Positions 1 through 8,975 of a stretch of DNA of 64,000 bases are shown here, piece after piece. Numbering within the stretch: the stretch's first letter is position 1; each line of letters opens with the position of its first letter. This stretch comes from UBA2396 sp038042175 (lineage in GTDB: Bacteria; Planctomycetota; Phycisphaerae; Phycisphaerales; UBA1924): contig CAYHQQ010000016.1 in the NCBI GenBank assembly GCA_964358855.1, positions 1 to 64,000 on the forward strand, written 5' to 3'. A model generated the notes under the pieces. It saw nothing but the letters and a program-made list of their open reading frames with translations. It was not told the DNA's origin and ran no database searches. Both the position numbers and the translations under genes were made by a program.

Positions 1-56
1 CTCATCCGTCCCCGCCGCTTCCTCCACGACCTTCAACTACGGGCGGGACAATTTCA

Positions 57-181
57 GGCAGAAGGCGGAATTGATTCAGCCTTCTGCCTTCACACTCAGC
101 CTTCCGCCTTCTCGGCGACACTTCCATTATTCGACGCAGTCTTTCTCCGTGTCCCTCCGTGGCCTCCGTGTTTCAATTCCT
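57..181. repeat. Composite dispersed repeat, copy 1
   Basis: Alternating GGCAGAAGG / CAGCCTTCTGCC segments are followed by a purine/pyrimidine-biased stretch reading CTCCGTGTCCCTCCGTGG and ending CCGTGTTTCAA. The same two blocks in the same relative order occur, inverted, at 55021-55203. No convincing reading frame or RNA gene is seen in positions 1-184, so this repeat is all I can assign to the left edge. Confidence 0.7.
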
Positions 182-184
182 GCA

Positions 185-1786
185 TCACAGGCGAGCGGCG
201 GCGATGCTGGCGAGTTCGCTGCGTTCGCTCTTGGTGAGCGTGACGTGGCCGTAGAGGGAGACGCCCTTCATCTTTTCGATGGCGTAGGCGAGCCCGTTGG
301 ATGAGCTGTCGAGGTACGGATTGTCGATCTGCTGGATGTCGCCCGTCAGGATGAGCTTGGTGCCCTCTCCCACCCGGGAGACGATGGTCTTGACCTCGTG
401 GGGCGTCAGGTTCTGGGCCTCGTCGACGATCATGAACTGGTGCGGGATGCTGCGCCCGCGGATGTACGTCAGGGGCTCGAGCACCAGCTTGCCGTCGGCC
501 ATGAGCTTTTGGATCCGCTGCTCGCTGGTGTGGCTGTCGGCGGCCCCGGTGTGGGCGCCGCGGGTGGACATGAGGTACGTGAGGTTGTCGAAGATCGGCT
601 GCATCCAGGCCGTCAGCTTCTCGTCCTTGTCGCCGGGGAGGTAGCCGATGTCGCGGCCCAGGGGCATGATGGGGCGGGCGACGAGCAGCTTGTCGTAGCG
701 TTCCTCGCTGAAGACCTTGGCCATGCCGGCGGCGATGGCGACGAGCGTTTTGCCGGTGCCGGCAGAGCCCAGCAGCGTGACGAACTTGATCTCATCGTCG
801 AGCAGAAGGTCCAGGGCCATGGTCTGTTGCACGTTTCTGGCGATGATGCCAAAGACGGGCTTGCGCTGGTTGGTGACGGGGATGACGTGGTCGGTGTCGG
901 CCAGGCGCCGCCCCAGGCCCGTGTGGCTTGGGTCGTCCTTGTCGGTGAAGGAGACGAACTGGTTGGAGAGAAGCTCGATGGGGTACGTGGTGCCGTCGTG
1001 CGAGGTCTCGACCAGGATCGGCAGCAGCTTCTCCATCGAGAGCATGCGGTCGCGGTACATCTCGTCGATGAGGGCGCTGTCGGCCTCGACAGCGACAGAG
1101 CCATTGTAGAGGCGGTCGGCGTCGACCTTCTGGTTCTCAAAGTCCTCGGTGGAGATCCCCAGCGAGTCGGCCTTGATGCGGGCGGCCAGGTCCTTGGTGA
1201 TGAACGTGACGTTCTCGCCGCGGAGCTTGAGGGCGTAGGCGACGGCGATGATGCGGTTGTCGGGCGATTCCTCGTTGAGGGCCGACGGACGCACGTGCTC
1301 CTCGACGTCGATGCGGACGGAGCCGGACTTGCCATCGGGCCCGAGCTTGGCGGCCTGACCGACGCGTGGCGAGTGGACGCCCCAGTTGACGCCGACGGTG
1401 AGGGAGCCCTTGGTGCGGAGCCAGTCGAGCTGGCGGATGCACTCGCGGGCGTTGCGACCCAGGTCGTCGTCCTTGCGCTTCATCTTGTCGAGTTCCTCGA
1501 TCACCGTGAAGGGGATGACCAGGTTGTGCTCGGCGAAGACGAAAAGGGCGACGGGGTTGTGCAAGACGACGTTGGTGTCGATCACGAACGTGCGGGTGCC
1601 GGTCTGGGAGGGCGGGTTCGAGCCCGCGGGTCCGCGACGGTCCAGCGCCGGTTTGGCGCCCTGCTGCGCGGACGGTGAAGCCGCGCCGGACGCCGGCGAG
1701 GGGGAAGAAGAAACGGCTTGGGGCGTACGCCCTGGCTTGGTCATTCGTGCGATTGGGACGACCGGTCCGCTCCTGAATCCATCCAT
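185..1786 (-). CDS. phoH: PIN domain-PhoH family ATPase
   Basis: This 533-residue protein combines an N-terminal PIN-type nuclease fold with a C-terminal PhoH P-loop ATPase. The PIN start is visible as TFVIDTNVVLHNP near residue 65 with later acidic residues (DRNA-type ExxD positions around VIEELDKMKRKDD). The ATPase has Walker A GSAGTGKT near residue 340 and Walker B MIVDEAQN near residue 453, and it ends with the family-typical SERSELASIAAARL. The PIN-PhoH (PhoH2) family is linked to RNA unwinding and cleavage. The first 60 residues are Pro/Ser/Ala-rich and look disordered, so an internal start at the second Met (MTKPGRTP, 1744) is possible. It is transcribed alone. Confidence 0.93.
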   Translation of the reverse strand: MDGFRSGPVVPIARMTKPGRTPQAVSSSPSPASGAASPSAQQGAKPALDRRGPAGSNPPSQTGTRTFVIDTNVVLHNPVALFVFAEHNLVIPFTVIEELDKMKRKDDDLGRNARECIRQLDWLRTKGSLTVGVNWGVHSPRVGQAAKLGPDGKSGSVRIDVEEHVRPSALNEESPDNRIIAVAYALKLRGENVTFITKDLAARIKADSLGISTEDFENQKVDADRLYNGSVAVEADSALIDEMYRDRMLSMEKLLPILVETSHDGTTYPIELLSNQFVSFTDKDDPSHTGLGRRLADTDHVIPVTNQRKPVFGIIARNVQQTMALDLLLDDEIKFVTLLGSAGTGKTLVAIAAGMAKVFSEERYDKLLVARPIMPLGRDIGYLPGDKDEKLTAWMQPIFDNLTYLMSTRGAHTGAADSHTSEQRIQKLMADGKLVLEPLTYIRGRSIPHQFMIVDEAQNLTPHEVKTIVSRVGEGTKLILTGDIQQIDNPYLDSSSNGLAYAIEKMKGVSLYGHVTLTKSERSELASIAAARL

Positions 1787-1923
1787 GGGGTGCGTCCTGA
1801 TTCCTTCCCCGCGGTCCTGCGGGGCTTCTGGATCGCGAGACTACCAGACTTTGGCGTGCTTGGGAAGAGGAAAGTCGAAACCATGACGTTTTCCACCATC
1901 GTTCTCTCGTCCGGTCAACGCGC

Positions 1924-2745
1924 TCACGCGGGATTCGCCGGAGTCTCGACGGGCGGCTCGGGCTCGGCGGAGGACTCGGCGGCCTTGGCGCGGTCGGGGA
2001 AGGCGGCGTATTCCATCTCCACGACCCAATCCTCGAGCGGGACGTAGCGCAGGAGGTCCAGGCGAATCTCCTTGCCCGCGTGCCTGGGGTGCCCGGTGCG
2101 GACCCGGACGAACATGAGGAATTTATCCCATTTGCGACGATCGAAGTCCTCGCACTCGGCGATGGCCAAGGTCGAGCCGTCGGGCAGCGTGAGCACCTTG
2201 GCCTCGGGGTCCCAGGAGTATTTCGACCGTGAGACGACGATGATGAGGGCGAGCATCCAGAGCCCGACGGCCAGGCCCAGCCCGCAGATCAGCCACTGCA
2301 CGGGAATGTCCCACCACGAGAGGGGCTTGGGGATGTTGGGCGCGCCCGTCGCGGTTGTGAATTTCTTGTGGAGTTCGGTGTGCTCGAGCTCGGCGGAGGG
2401 GATCTCGGTGTGGGCCGCGTCGAGCGTGTTGATGATCGCCAGGGAGTCGAGCCACTCGCGCCGGGCGAGATCGAGCGGCTTGAGCTGCTCGGCGGCGGTC
2501 TTGCGGAGGCGGTCGAGCTCGCCGGCGGGGTCCTTGACCGAGAGCGGGCTCAGGAGCAGCGACTGGCGTTTGGCCTCGTCGAGGTACAGGTACTTGAGGT
2601 ACTCGGCGGAGGCGACGCCCCGGGCGGGGTAGACGATGCTCGCGTCGTAGTAACCCCAGATCCCAAAGACGGCGAAGATGATGCCGATGGCGGCCATCTT
2701 GAGCATCCACGATCGGTTGATGGAGGTCGTGTTGGTGGCGGGCAT
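1924..2745 (-). CDS. Hypothetical membrane protein with two TM segments
   Basis: The 273-residue protein has an N-terminal hydrophobic segment (about residues 14-34, MLKMAAIGIIFAVFGIWGYY) followed by a helical, charged region with many Glu, Lys and Leu. A second membrane segment (about 150-173, LICGLGLAVGLWMLALIIVV) precedes a cytosolic-looking domain containing WDPEAKVLTLPDGS and ending in a Glu/Pro-rich tail. I do not recognise the family. The layout suggests an anchored protein with an extracytoplasmic helical loop and a small C-terminal beta domain. It lies between the PhoH gene and the secretion operon on the same strand, but with gaps of about 75 bp or more, so co-transcription is not clear. 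Confidence 0.75.
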   Translation of the reverse strand: MPATNTTSINRSWMLKMAAIGIIFAVFGIWGYYDASIVYPARGVASAEYLKYLYLDEAKRQSLLLSPLSVKDPAGELDRLRKTAAEQLKPLDLARREWLDSLAIINTLDAAHTEIPSAELEHTELHKKFTTATGAPNIPKPLSWWDIPVQWLICGLGLAVGLWMLALIIVVSRSKYSWDPEAKVLTLPDGSTLAIAECEDFDRRKWDKFLMFVRVRTGHPRHAGKEIRLDLLRYVPLEDWVVEMEYAAFPDRAKAAESSAEPEPPVETPANPA

Positions 2746-2820
2746 GCGTCAGTGTAAGGCGGAGGAGGTGTTGGAGCGGCGGGGAAGGATCGGGTGCCGG
2801 AGTGAGTCGCACGCCGGGGT

Positions 2821-3063
2821 CTAAAGCCACGGGCCAAAGACACGGCGAAGTGCCAGTTCCCACCATCGGTCGGCGCGGCGGCGGCCATGAGGGCGGGCGA
2901 GCATGGGGTCAAAGCCCCCCGCGGCGACCTCGCGGAGCGGGATTCTGGGGAACCTATTTTCGGACTTCATCGCCCAGGTGAGCCAGTCGGAATGCTGGCG
3001 GCGGGCCAGAGCGCCTGGGTCGGTGGGGAGCCTCGAATGTTCCGGTCCAACCAGGTTGAACAT
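2821..3063 (-). CDS. Small hypothetical protein (80 aa)
   Basis: This short reading frame is 54 bp downstream of the TPR lipoprotein gene and on the same strand, so it may be the last cistron of the secretion operon. The product is basic, rich in Arg, Trp and Pro (HSDWLTWAMKSENRFPRIP near the middle), with no signal peptide, membrane segment or recognised motif. No good Shine-Dalgarno precedes the ATG. Amino-acid usage looks protein-like rather than like an antisense shadow, and nothing overlaps it on the other strand that is convincing. Whether it is a real gene is uncertain. Confidence 0.45.
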   Translation of the reverse strand: MFNLVGPEHSRLPTDPGALARRQHSDWLTWAMKSENRFPRIPLREVAAGGFDPMLARPHGRRRADRWWELALRRVFGPWL

Positions 3064-3117
3064 TCAGGATGATACCCGTGGAGGTGGCGTGAGTGGAGGT
3101 GCCTGAACGAGGGCGGA

Positions 3118-3894
3118 TCAGAGCTTGGGGGGCGTCTGGGGGCTGGGCGCCGTCTCGGGAACGGGCTCGGGTGCCGGCTCGGGTGTCGGCTCGGGTGCCG
3201 GGGAGGGGGTCGTCGCGGGTTGCTCTGTGCCGGGAGGAGTCGCGTTCTTGCGGGGGGCCAGACGAGGGGACGTGTCCTGTGCGTTGGGCTTGCTCGCGTT
3301 GCCGTACTTGGGACGATCCTTGATCGTGGTCTCGAGCCCGATCTGGATCCAGCGGTAGTGAATAAGGAGCTTGGGATCGCGCTCAACGAGCACGGCGCGC
3401 TTGACGAGCTCGAGCGTGTCCTGCTCGGGGGCGTTGGTGTTCATCATGGTCTCGATCGCGCCGCGAAGGGCGACGGGATCGCGCGGGGCAAGCTCCAGGG
3501 CGCGACGGAAGTACTCCAGCGCCTCCTTGGCCCAGCCCTTGTCCGCGTAGATGACGCCCAGGTTTGTCAGCGCCTGCTCGCTTGCCGCCGGGAAGAGCTG
3601 GACCTCGGCCTTGAGGGTGTCGGCGGCCTGCATCAGGTCCTTGTGGTCCAGGAGCGCGACGCCCAGGTTGGTCCGCACGCCGGGGATCTCGCCGTAGGTC
3701 TCGATCGATTTGCTGTAGAGCTCGATGCTGCTCTCGAGCTTGCCCGCGTCGTACGCGGCCTTGCCGCGGACAGCGAGCTTGATGGCGTCGTCGCGTCGTT
3801 GCGACAGCGCGGCCGAGGTGTCGACGGGCGAGGAGGCGCACCCCGCCACCAGGGCGATCAAGAACAGAGCCAGGAGGCGTGAACGTCGGGGCAT
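3118..3894 (-). CDS. TPR lipoprotein of the secretion operon
   Basis: The 258-residue product begins with a lipoprotein signal: Arg-rich n-region, LLALFLIALVAGC, with the lipobox ending at Cys19. It continues with four or so tetratricopeptide repeats (residues about 36-150; typical positions such as LGVALLDHKDLMQAA and ALEYFRRALELAPRDP). The last 50 residues are a Pro/Glu/Thr-rich tail that probably spans periplasm or cell wall. The gene starts 4 bp after the GspM-like gene and is surely co-transcribed. TPR lipoproteins (PilF/PilW type) are pilotins that help secretins reach and assemble in the outer membrane. That role is an inference here, since the secretin gene is elsewhere. Confidence 0.85.
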   Translation of the reverse strand: MPRRSRLLALFLIALVAGCASSPVDTSAALSQRRDDAIKLAVRGKAAYDAGKLESSIELYSKSIETYGEIPGVRTNLGVALLDHKDLMQAADTLKAEVQLFPAASEQALTNLGVIYADKGWAKEALEYFRRALELAPRDPVALRGAIETMMNTNAPEQDTLELVKRAVLVERDPKLLIHYRWIQIGLETTIKDRPKYGNASKPNAQDTSPRLAPRKNATPPGTEQPATTPSPAPEPTPEPAPEPVPETAPSPQTPPKL

Positions 3895-3898
3895 GGGG

Positions 3899-4468
3899 TT
3901 AGCCTTCCTTCTTCTCCCACCTGGAGAAGGTGATGGTGAGGGACCAATTGTTGGCCGAGGGCGTGAGATCGATGCTCTCGACCTCGAGTCCCTTGATGTC
4001 GGCCAGGGACTTGTCGATCCAGGCCATCAGGTCGTCGATCGACTCATGCTGGATTCCGGTGATCGTGAACTTCTTCTGGGCCACGCCCTGGTCCTTGCTG
4101 AGGGGCGATTCTCTGGCGGGAGTGCTCTGCAACGCCGCGAGAAGCCGCTGGTTGGGGGCGGCGTTCTGCAGCCTCAAGGGCACGTCGTAGATGGGCTCGT
4201 TGCTGCGGGTGTCCTTGGCCCGGGCGATCTGGGCGCGCATTGACTTGATCTCGTCCACGGATCGGAAGATCGCCTCAGCCTGCGCCACGCGGGCTTCGAG
4301 CAGGCTCGCGGCGTTCTGCCGAGCGAACATGCACCACACCAGGGCGACAAACGCGACCACAAACAGGCCCAGGGCCAGCACAAAGACCGACGAGGGAAGG
4401 TTGGAGCGGGCCGCCGAGGCCGCCAGGGACGCTCGCTCCTGGCGGATCTCACCCTGTTCGATCGTCAT
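3899..4468 (-). CDS. GspM/PilO-like inner-membrane assembly protein
   Basis: The 189-residue bitopic protein has a short cytoplasmic N-terminus, one membrane helix at about residues 28-50 (VFVLALGLFVVAFVALVW), a coiled coil (about 52-85) and a C-terminal alpha/beta domain (KFTITGIQHESIDDLMAWID onward) with the size and order of the ferredoxin-like domain of GspM and PilO. In those families the protein pairs with GspL/PilN in the inner-membrane platform. Its start codon overlaps the stop of the upstream GspL-like gene (ATGA), a sign of coupled translation and partner function. Sequence similarity by eye is low, so the assignment rests on topology and position. Confidence 0.65.
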   Translation of the reverse strand: MTIEQGEIRQERASLAASAARSNLPSSVFVLALGLFVVAFVALVWCMFARQNAASLLEARVAQAEAIFRSVDEIKSMRAQIARAKDTRSNEPIYDVPLRLQNAAPNQRLLAALQSTPARESPLSKDQGVAQKKFTITGIQHESIDDLMAWIDKSLADIKGLEVESIDLTPSANNWSLTITFSRWEKKEG

Positions 4469-6144
4469 TGGCCACCTCCACCGGACTTGGCCGGCTCGAT
4501 CAGAGGCCAGGTCCCCTGCAACCGAACGTCCAAAGTCGCTCCCGACTTGGTCGTGCTCATCGACCAGTTGAGGATGTGAAGGCCCGCGATCTCACGCAGC
4601 GCCTGCTGCACGGCCGTGGCTTGCTCCAGCGAGGCCTGGATCTGCACCAGCACCGTGCTGCTGGTCAGCGAGATCCGGGTGAGGTGAATCTCCGGGTCGC
4701 CCAGCACCATGCTGAGGGTCGCCAGTTCCGAGAGGATCGGCCTGGCGTCCGACCGCGTGACCTTCGGGGCGACGTCCTTGCGCAGCTGCGTGACCAGCCG
4801 TTCCAGCTTGATCGACACCTCCGCGGGCTTGGACATCAGCGACGCGTCGATCGCTTTCACGTCCGTGTGCCACGCGCTCTCGGCCCGGATCGCCGACGTG
4901 TACGCGTCGCCGGCCTCAAGACGCAGGCGATACGCCGCGGTGCCGACGGCGGCGGCCATCGCCGTGATCGCCAGCGATGCGATGATCAAAAGTCGACGGT
5001 GGACGCGGGTGGGTCTGGCCGCCAGCGTTTTGAACGGTGTCTGGACCAGCGGGGGCGCACCCGCCGTCACGGGCGCATCGTCGACTCGTTCGGCCAGGCG
5101 AACCAGCACCCGTCCGATCGGGTCGTCGTTGGTGGTGAGGTCGACTGGAATCTGCGGACAGGCCTTGCCCAGAGCGCTACCAAAGGCCTCGAGCGACGCC
5201 GTCTCGCCGTCGTGGCCCGTGGGGGCCAGACAGCGCACGCGTGTGGGCGAGCGGCCAAGCTGCGCGGACCAGGCGAGCCACTCGGTGGCAAGGCGCCCGC
5301 CCTCGGCGGCGCCGATGTGGAGCGTTGGTCGCGGCGGGTGATCGCCGCCGCGGACCAGAAACGACGCGGTCCGGGACGAGTCGACTGGATGCTCGACCCC
5401 GTGGCGGTCGACCGCCAGGCGCATCGAGCCCGCGGCGATGGGGATGCCTCCGACCGACCACGCCCAGGCCAGTCGCCCGGCGGGATCCAGGATCAGCGAG
5501 GCGCTGGTGGGGGCGTTGTCGGCCACGACGGGCCCGTCGGCGGGGGTTGCGACTCCCGCGGGATCCAGAGCCAGGCACAGGGCATGCCACACGGTGGTGA
5601 CGGACTTGACGACCACGCCGCGACGATCAAGAGCGTCGAGCAACAGGCGAGCCGGCACGTCGTTGACCGCGACGACGCCGATGCGCGTGGCGTGGGCGGT
5701 CGTGGTGCCGCGCCCGCGTCCCAGGAGCCCGCGCACCGAGGGCGGGGGGGCGACAAAGGGTGGGGCAAGCACCGCGACCGAGGCGTCGTCGGGCGTTCCC
5801 GAGTATTCCGAGAGCGGCGTGGCGTTGGAGATCCCCTCGGGCGTCGTGACGAGCGTGCCCTGGCGCGCGATGGCCGCGACGACGTCGGGATCGGTCGAGG
5901 GTGCGCTCAGCCAGCCGCACGCCGAGCCGTCCGCGTCCAGACACAGCACGTCGAGCACCCCGCCCGAGGGCGAGAGTTTCTGGGCGAGCCACACGCCCGC
6001 GGCCTCGGCGTCGGCGGTGGGGGAACCGCTTCGCACGGAGGCGGGGGCGGTCCAGAATTCGTCCGAGCGGGCGGTGACGAGCCGAAGCCCCGCGATGGCG
6101 TCGCCGCGTCCCGTCCGCTGGAGGTAGCACACATGAACGCTCAT
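4465..6144 (-). CDS. GspL-like protein (PilM/PilN-type fusion)
   Basis: The ATG at 6144 overlaps the stop of the upstream gene (TAATG), giving 559 residues. The N-terminal two thirds look like an actin-fold/PilM-type cytoplasmic domain (segments such as IGVVAVNDVPARLLLDALDR and ASLILDPAGRLAWAWSVGG). A single membrane helix at about 384-405 (RRLLIIASLAITAMAAAVG) is followed by a coiled coil and a small periplasmic PilN-like domain (GDPEIHLTRISLTSSTVLVQ). That architecture is the one of GspL, which recruits the GspE ATPase to the membrane. It lies between a GspC/PilP-like and a GspM-like gene with overlapping junctions on both sides. Confidence 0.72.
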   Translation of the reverse strand: MSVHVCYLQRTGRGDAIAGLRLVTARSDEFWTAPASVRSGSPTADAEAAGVWLAQKLSPSGGVLDVLCLDADGSACGWLSAPSTDPDVVAAIARQGTLVTTPEGISNATPLSEYSGTPDDASVAVLAPPFVAPPPSVRGLLGRGRGTTTAHATRIGVVAVNDVPARLLLDALDRRGVVVKSVTTVWHALCLALDPAGVATPADGPVVADNAPTSASLILDPAGRLAWAWSVGGIPIAAGSMRLAVDRHGVEHPVDSSRTASFLVRGGDHPPRPTLHIGAAEGGRLATEWLAWSAQLGRSPTRVRCLAPTGHDGETASLEAFGSALGKACPQIPVDLTTNDDPIGRVLVRLAERVDDAPVTAGAPPLVQTPFKTLAARPTRVHRRLLIIASLAITAMAAAVGTAAYRLRLEAGDAYTSAIRAESAWHTDVKAIDASLMSKPAEVSIKLERLVTQLRKDVAPKVTRSDARPILSELATLSMVLGDPEIHLTRISLTSSTVLVQIQASLEQATAVQQALREIAGLHILNWSMSTTKSGATLDVRLQGTWPLIEPAKSGGGGQ

Positions 6145-7001
6145 TACTTCTCCAGGGACCTTTCGGCTGTGGCCCGGTCGATGCCGTCGGCCTGCATCTT
6201 CTCGATGATCTTCTCGCGGAGGTCGGCATCGGACTCGACGCCTCTGGCCTTCTTGGCCTCCTGATACGTCCGGTTGAACTGCGCCATGATCTTGGCCTGC
6301 TTGGCCGAGACGATGCTCTCGATCGACTCGCCCGCAAAGTTGGTCCGACCCTTGGCCTTGGGGTCGGTCGTGGGCTTCATCACCACGGGCTTGTTTCGGG
6401 TGGGCTTGTTGCCCAGGAACGAGACGACCTCGCCGTCGCTGTCGGCCTTGGCGATCTGGCGTTGCTCCCCGTCGGTCTCGACGATGATGGCGTCGGCGCT
6501 GACAGAGACCAGCTTGGTGGTCTTGGTCGCGCTGTCGACGGTGACGCCGAATGTCTTGCCCTCGGCCAGCACCCTTTGCTTCTCGTTGAAGCTCACCAAG
6601 GCCAGCATCGTTACCCCCAGGCGAACGGGGCCGACGTACTTGATGGGCTCGGTGGACGTGGTGGTGATCACGGTCTCGGTCTCGTCGATCTTTGGCGGCT
6701 CGATCGGCAGCGGCACCGGGTGGTTCTTGACCAGCCCCAGCCGCGTGCCCGCACCCGCCGTGTCGATAACCACGGGCGGCGTCGTGTCCTTGGCACCCTT
6801 GGCGCCCTCGGCGCCGGGCTTGGGGCTCGACTTGGCCAGGGCGCTCGCGGCGTGCTTGGCGACCATGTCGTCCACCACGCTCTCGGCACTCTCGCGGTCC
6901 ATGACAGCGATGTATCCGGCGGCGAGCGTGCCCAGGACCATCGCCACAATGGCGGCGACCGCGAGTCGGGAGGCTCTGAGGCGGCTCATGTTGCCGAGCA
7001 T
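6144..7001 (-). CDS. GspC/PilP-like periplasmic linker protein
   Basis: The 285-residue protein has an N-terminal membrane anchor (about residues 10-32, LAVAAIVAMVLGTLAAGYIAVM), a Lys/Ala/Pro-rich linker with PKPGAEGAKGAK, and then a small beta domain (about 130-200; VRLGVTMLALVSFNEK, TKLVSVSADAIIVETDGEQR) that resembles the HR/PilP domain contacting the secretin. A charged helical tail follows (AKQAKIMAQFNRTYQEAKKA). Assignment as GspC/PilP is inferred from topology and from the GspC-L-M neighbourhood. A second possible start is the Met at residue 5. Confidence 0.55.
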   Translation of the reverse strand: MLGNMSRLRASRLAVAAIVAMVLGTLAAGYIAVMDRESAESVVDDMVAKHAASALAKSSPKPGAEGAKGAKDTTPPVVIDTAGAGTRLGLVKNHPVPLPIEPPKIDETETVITTTSTEPIKYVGPVRLGVTMLALVSFNEKQRVLAEGKTFGVTVDSATKTTKLVSVSADAIIVETDGEQRQIAKADSDGEVVSFLGNKPTRNKPVVMKPTTDPKAKGRTNFAGESIESIVSAKQAKIMAQFNRTYQEAKKARGVESDADLREKIIEKMQADGIDRATAERSLEK

Positions 7002-7035
7002 CGGCGTTCACTCCGGGGGTGTGAGGTTTCTGGTG

Positions 7036-7905
7036 TCAAGGCTGAGAGTTTACGCCCGACTTGCGCCGGTCGAGGGTGAGGATCGCCGATCTTCGCTGGC
7101 TCCCGCTGCTGCCCGCCATGCGTGGGCCTCGCCCCTCGGTCAGGAGGAGCCCGTCGTAGCCGTCGATGACAGTATCGCCCCGGACAATGTCGGCCCGGAG
7201 CTTCCACAGCGAGGTCTCGGGGACGACCAGCCGGAGCAGCTTGGACTGTTTCTCGGGTGTCAGCCCCGCGTCGATGATCGCCTGGTTGAACGCCTGGGGG
7301 TTCATCGGGCCCGCCCCACGCATCGACATCACCGACGAGACAAACTCCGACCCCTCGTTGGCCGACTCGGTGACGGCAAACAGCGCCGCCGAGAGGACCT
7401 CGGCCGAAGCAGACGCTGCGCTGACAGCGACGGGCCCGAGCGTTCGGGTCTGCCTGGCGAACTCCTCGGGAGATCGCTCCTTGAACGAGCCGGCAAAGTC
7501 GCGGGCGTCCAGCAGCGTCTGCCCCTGCAGCCCCGAGAAGTCGACGAGCACCTTGTCCTGGGCATCGATCACGCTCAGACGGACCTTCTCGGTCCCCGTC
7601 GCGCTGGGAGTGATGCCGTCGGAGACCTCGATCTCGGCGATGAGCCCGTCGGGACCGATCCGTTCTCGGAACGGACGGCTCTGCCCGCGCCGCAGCCAGG
7701 CGTCGATCGCGCCCTGGATGCCGCGCTTGACGTGGTGCGATTCCAGAAGCCCGATCTGCCGTCGGGCCGAGAGCCCATGCGCAGACTGACGGCTCATCAC
7801 AACGGCAGTGAGCAGCGTCAGCGACACCGTGATCATGATGACCAAAGGCATCACAAACGCCCGGCGAAGGCGAGAGCGGCGGGGTTGGAACGGTCGACGC
7901 GTCAA
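7036..7905 (-). CDS. gspK: GspK-like minor pseudopilin
   Basis: The start chosen is TTG at 7905, which overlaps the stop of the upstream GspJ-like gene (ATTGA). It gives 289 residues beginning MTRRPFQPRRSRLRRAF then VMPLVIMITVSLTLLTAVV, a prepilin-like Arg-rich leader ending in Ala-Phe and a long hydrophobic helix without Glu at position +5, as is usual for GspK. A large globular domain follows (about 250 residues), the size expected for GspK, which forms the pseudopilus tip with GspI and GspJ. An in-frame internal ATG exists but would remove the leader, so the TTG start is preferred. Confidence 0.75.
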   Translation of the reverse strand: MTRRPFQPRRSRLRRAFVMPLVIMITVSLTLLTAVVMSRQSAHGLSARRQIGLLESHHVKRGIQGAIDAWLRRGQSRPFRERIGPDGLIAEIEVSDGITPSATGTEKVRLSVIDAQDKVLVDFSGLQGQTLLDARDFAGSFKERSPEEFARQTRTLGPVAVSAASASAEVLSAALFAVTESANEGSEFVSSVMSMRGAGPMNPQAFNQAIIDAGLTPEKQSKLLRLVVPETSLWKLRADIVRGDTVIDGYDGLLLTEGRGPRMAGSSGSQRRSAILTLDRRKSGVNSQP

Positions 7906-8975
7906 TTCTGTTCGCCCTTGGGTCCGATCTTGATGAGATTCCTGACCCGTGGTGGTGAGCCGCTCGGCGTGCCTTTGATGGTCGAGCCTGGGAGGGGACC
8001 GCCCTCCACGGGAATGGCGCCGGCGTCGGCGGAGGTCGAGGTGGCGCCGGAATTGAGGGCGCCGCCCGCTTCGAGTCCCGACAAGGTGACCTCGGCGCCG
8101 ACCGTGTAATCGACCTCCAGGAGCCACTCGGTGCGGGCGCCGTTGGCAAGTTCGAGGGTGACCTTGACGTACGCGGGAAGATCATTGGACCAGGTGACCT
8201 CGATCGCCTCGTGCCACTCGTCCTTCTGGAAGAACTGCCAGCGGCACTGGATGATGTCGGAGAGGAGCCGCGTGGGATAGCCCGCGCTGGCCGCCAGCGG
8301 CCGCTCGTTCACGTCGCCCTCCTCGGCGGGCGGGGGAAGAGGGACCCACCACAGCTCCTGGACGTTCAGGGAGTTCTCGCGGGCGTCGAAGGCCGGGGCG
8401 GCCTCCTGTGCACGAAGGATGAACGCCCCGCGGATCGCCTGGGACCCGCCGTCGGTCGAGGTGTTGTTGCGGGCCGCTGTTTCCTGGACGATGTGATCGT
8501 CCTTGATCGACTTGAAATCGGCGGAGGAGGACTTGGTGGGCACGGGGGAGCGGGAGAGGACGACCTCCAGACGCTGCATCGTCTGCCCGAAGAAATCGGT
8601 CGAGTCGGCGGCGCCCAGCACGATGCGAGGCGGTGGCGGCCTCACACCCGCGGGGTCGGACTTGGAGCCCCCGCTCGCGTCGCCCTTGGAAGTGTCGGAC
8701 GACTCGGGCTTGCCCGAGGGCACGGGGGTCGCGCGGTTGGTGGCGTCGCCTGTGCTCCGGCGTTGCTGCGGGCGGTCGGACATGACCAGCGAAGTGAAAG
8801 TGTTGAGGAAGGCGCGGCGCGTGCGCTCGATCTCGTTGACGTGAACGTACTGAGCGGCCAGGCGCCGATCGGACTTGTTCATCGCCGTGAAAACAGCGAA
8901 GGCCCCCATGACGACCAGCGTGGCGATCGCGCTGGCGAGGGTGAGCTCGAGGATGGTGAAGGCTCGACGCGTCAT
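7902..8975 (-). CDS. gspJ: GspJ-like minor pseudopilin
   Basis: The 357-residue protein starts MTRRAFTILELTLASAIATL, a type IV prepilin leader cut before Phe with Glu at +5 and Ala rather than Gly at -1. The globular part is larger than a typical GspJ (about 200 residues) because of a Ser/Pro/Gly-rich insertion at about residues 85-125 and a Gly/Ala/Pro-rich C-terminal tail. Segments such as YPTRLLSDIIQCRWQFF and ELANGARTEWLLEVDYTV match the beta-sheet region of GspJ. Both ends overlap neighbours (ATGA with GspI upstream, ATTGA with GspK downstream), showing a tightly coupled operon. Confidence 0.75.
   Translation of the reverse strand: MTRRAFTILELTLASAIATLVVMGAFAVFTAMNKSDRRLAAQYVHVNEIERTRRAFLNTFTSLVMSDRPQQRRSTGDATNRATPVPSGKPESSDTSKGDASGGSKSDPAGVRPPPPRIVLGAADSTDFFGQTMQRLEVVLSRSPVPTKSSSADFKSIKDDHIVQETAARNNTSTDGGSQAIRGAFILRAQEAAPAFDARENSLNVQELWWVPLPPPAEEGDVNERPLAASAGYPTRLLSDIIQCRWQFFQKDEWHEAIEVTWSNDLPAYVKVTLELANGARTEWLLEVDYTVGAEVTLSGLEAGGALNSGATSTSADAGAIPVEGGPLPGSTIKGTPSGSPPRVRNLIKIGPKGEQN

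Noticed and set aside
398..1678. Open frame antisense to the PhoH gene
   Set aside because: Low-complexity Val/Gly/Asp/Leu composition and no recognisable motif; shadow of a real gene.
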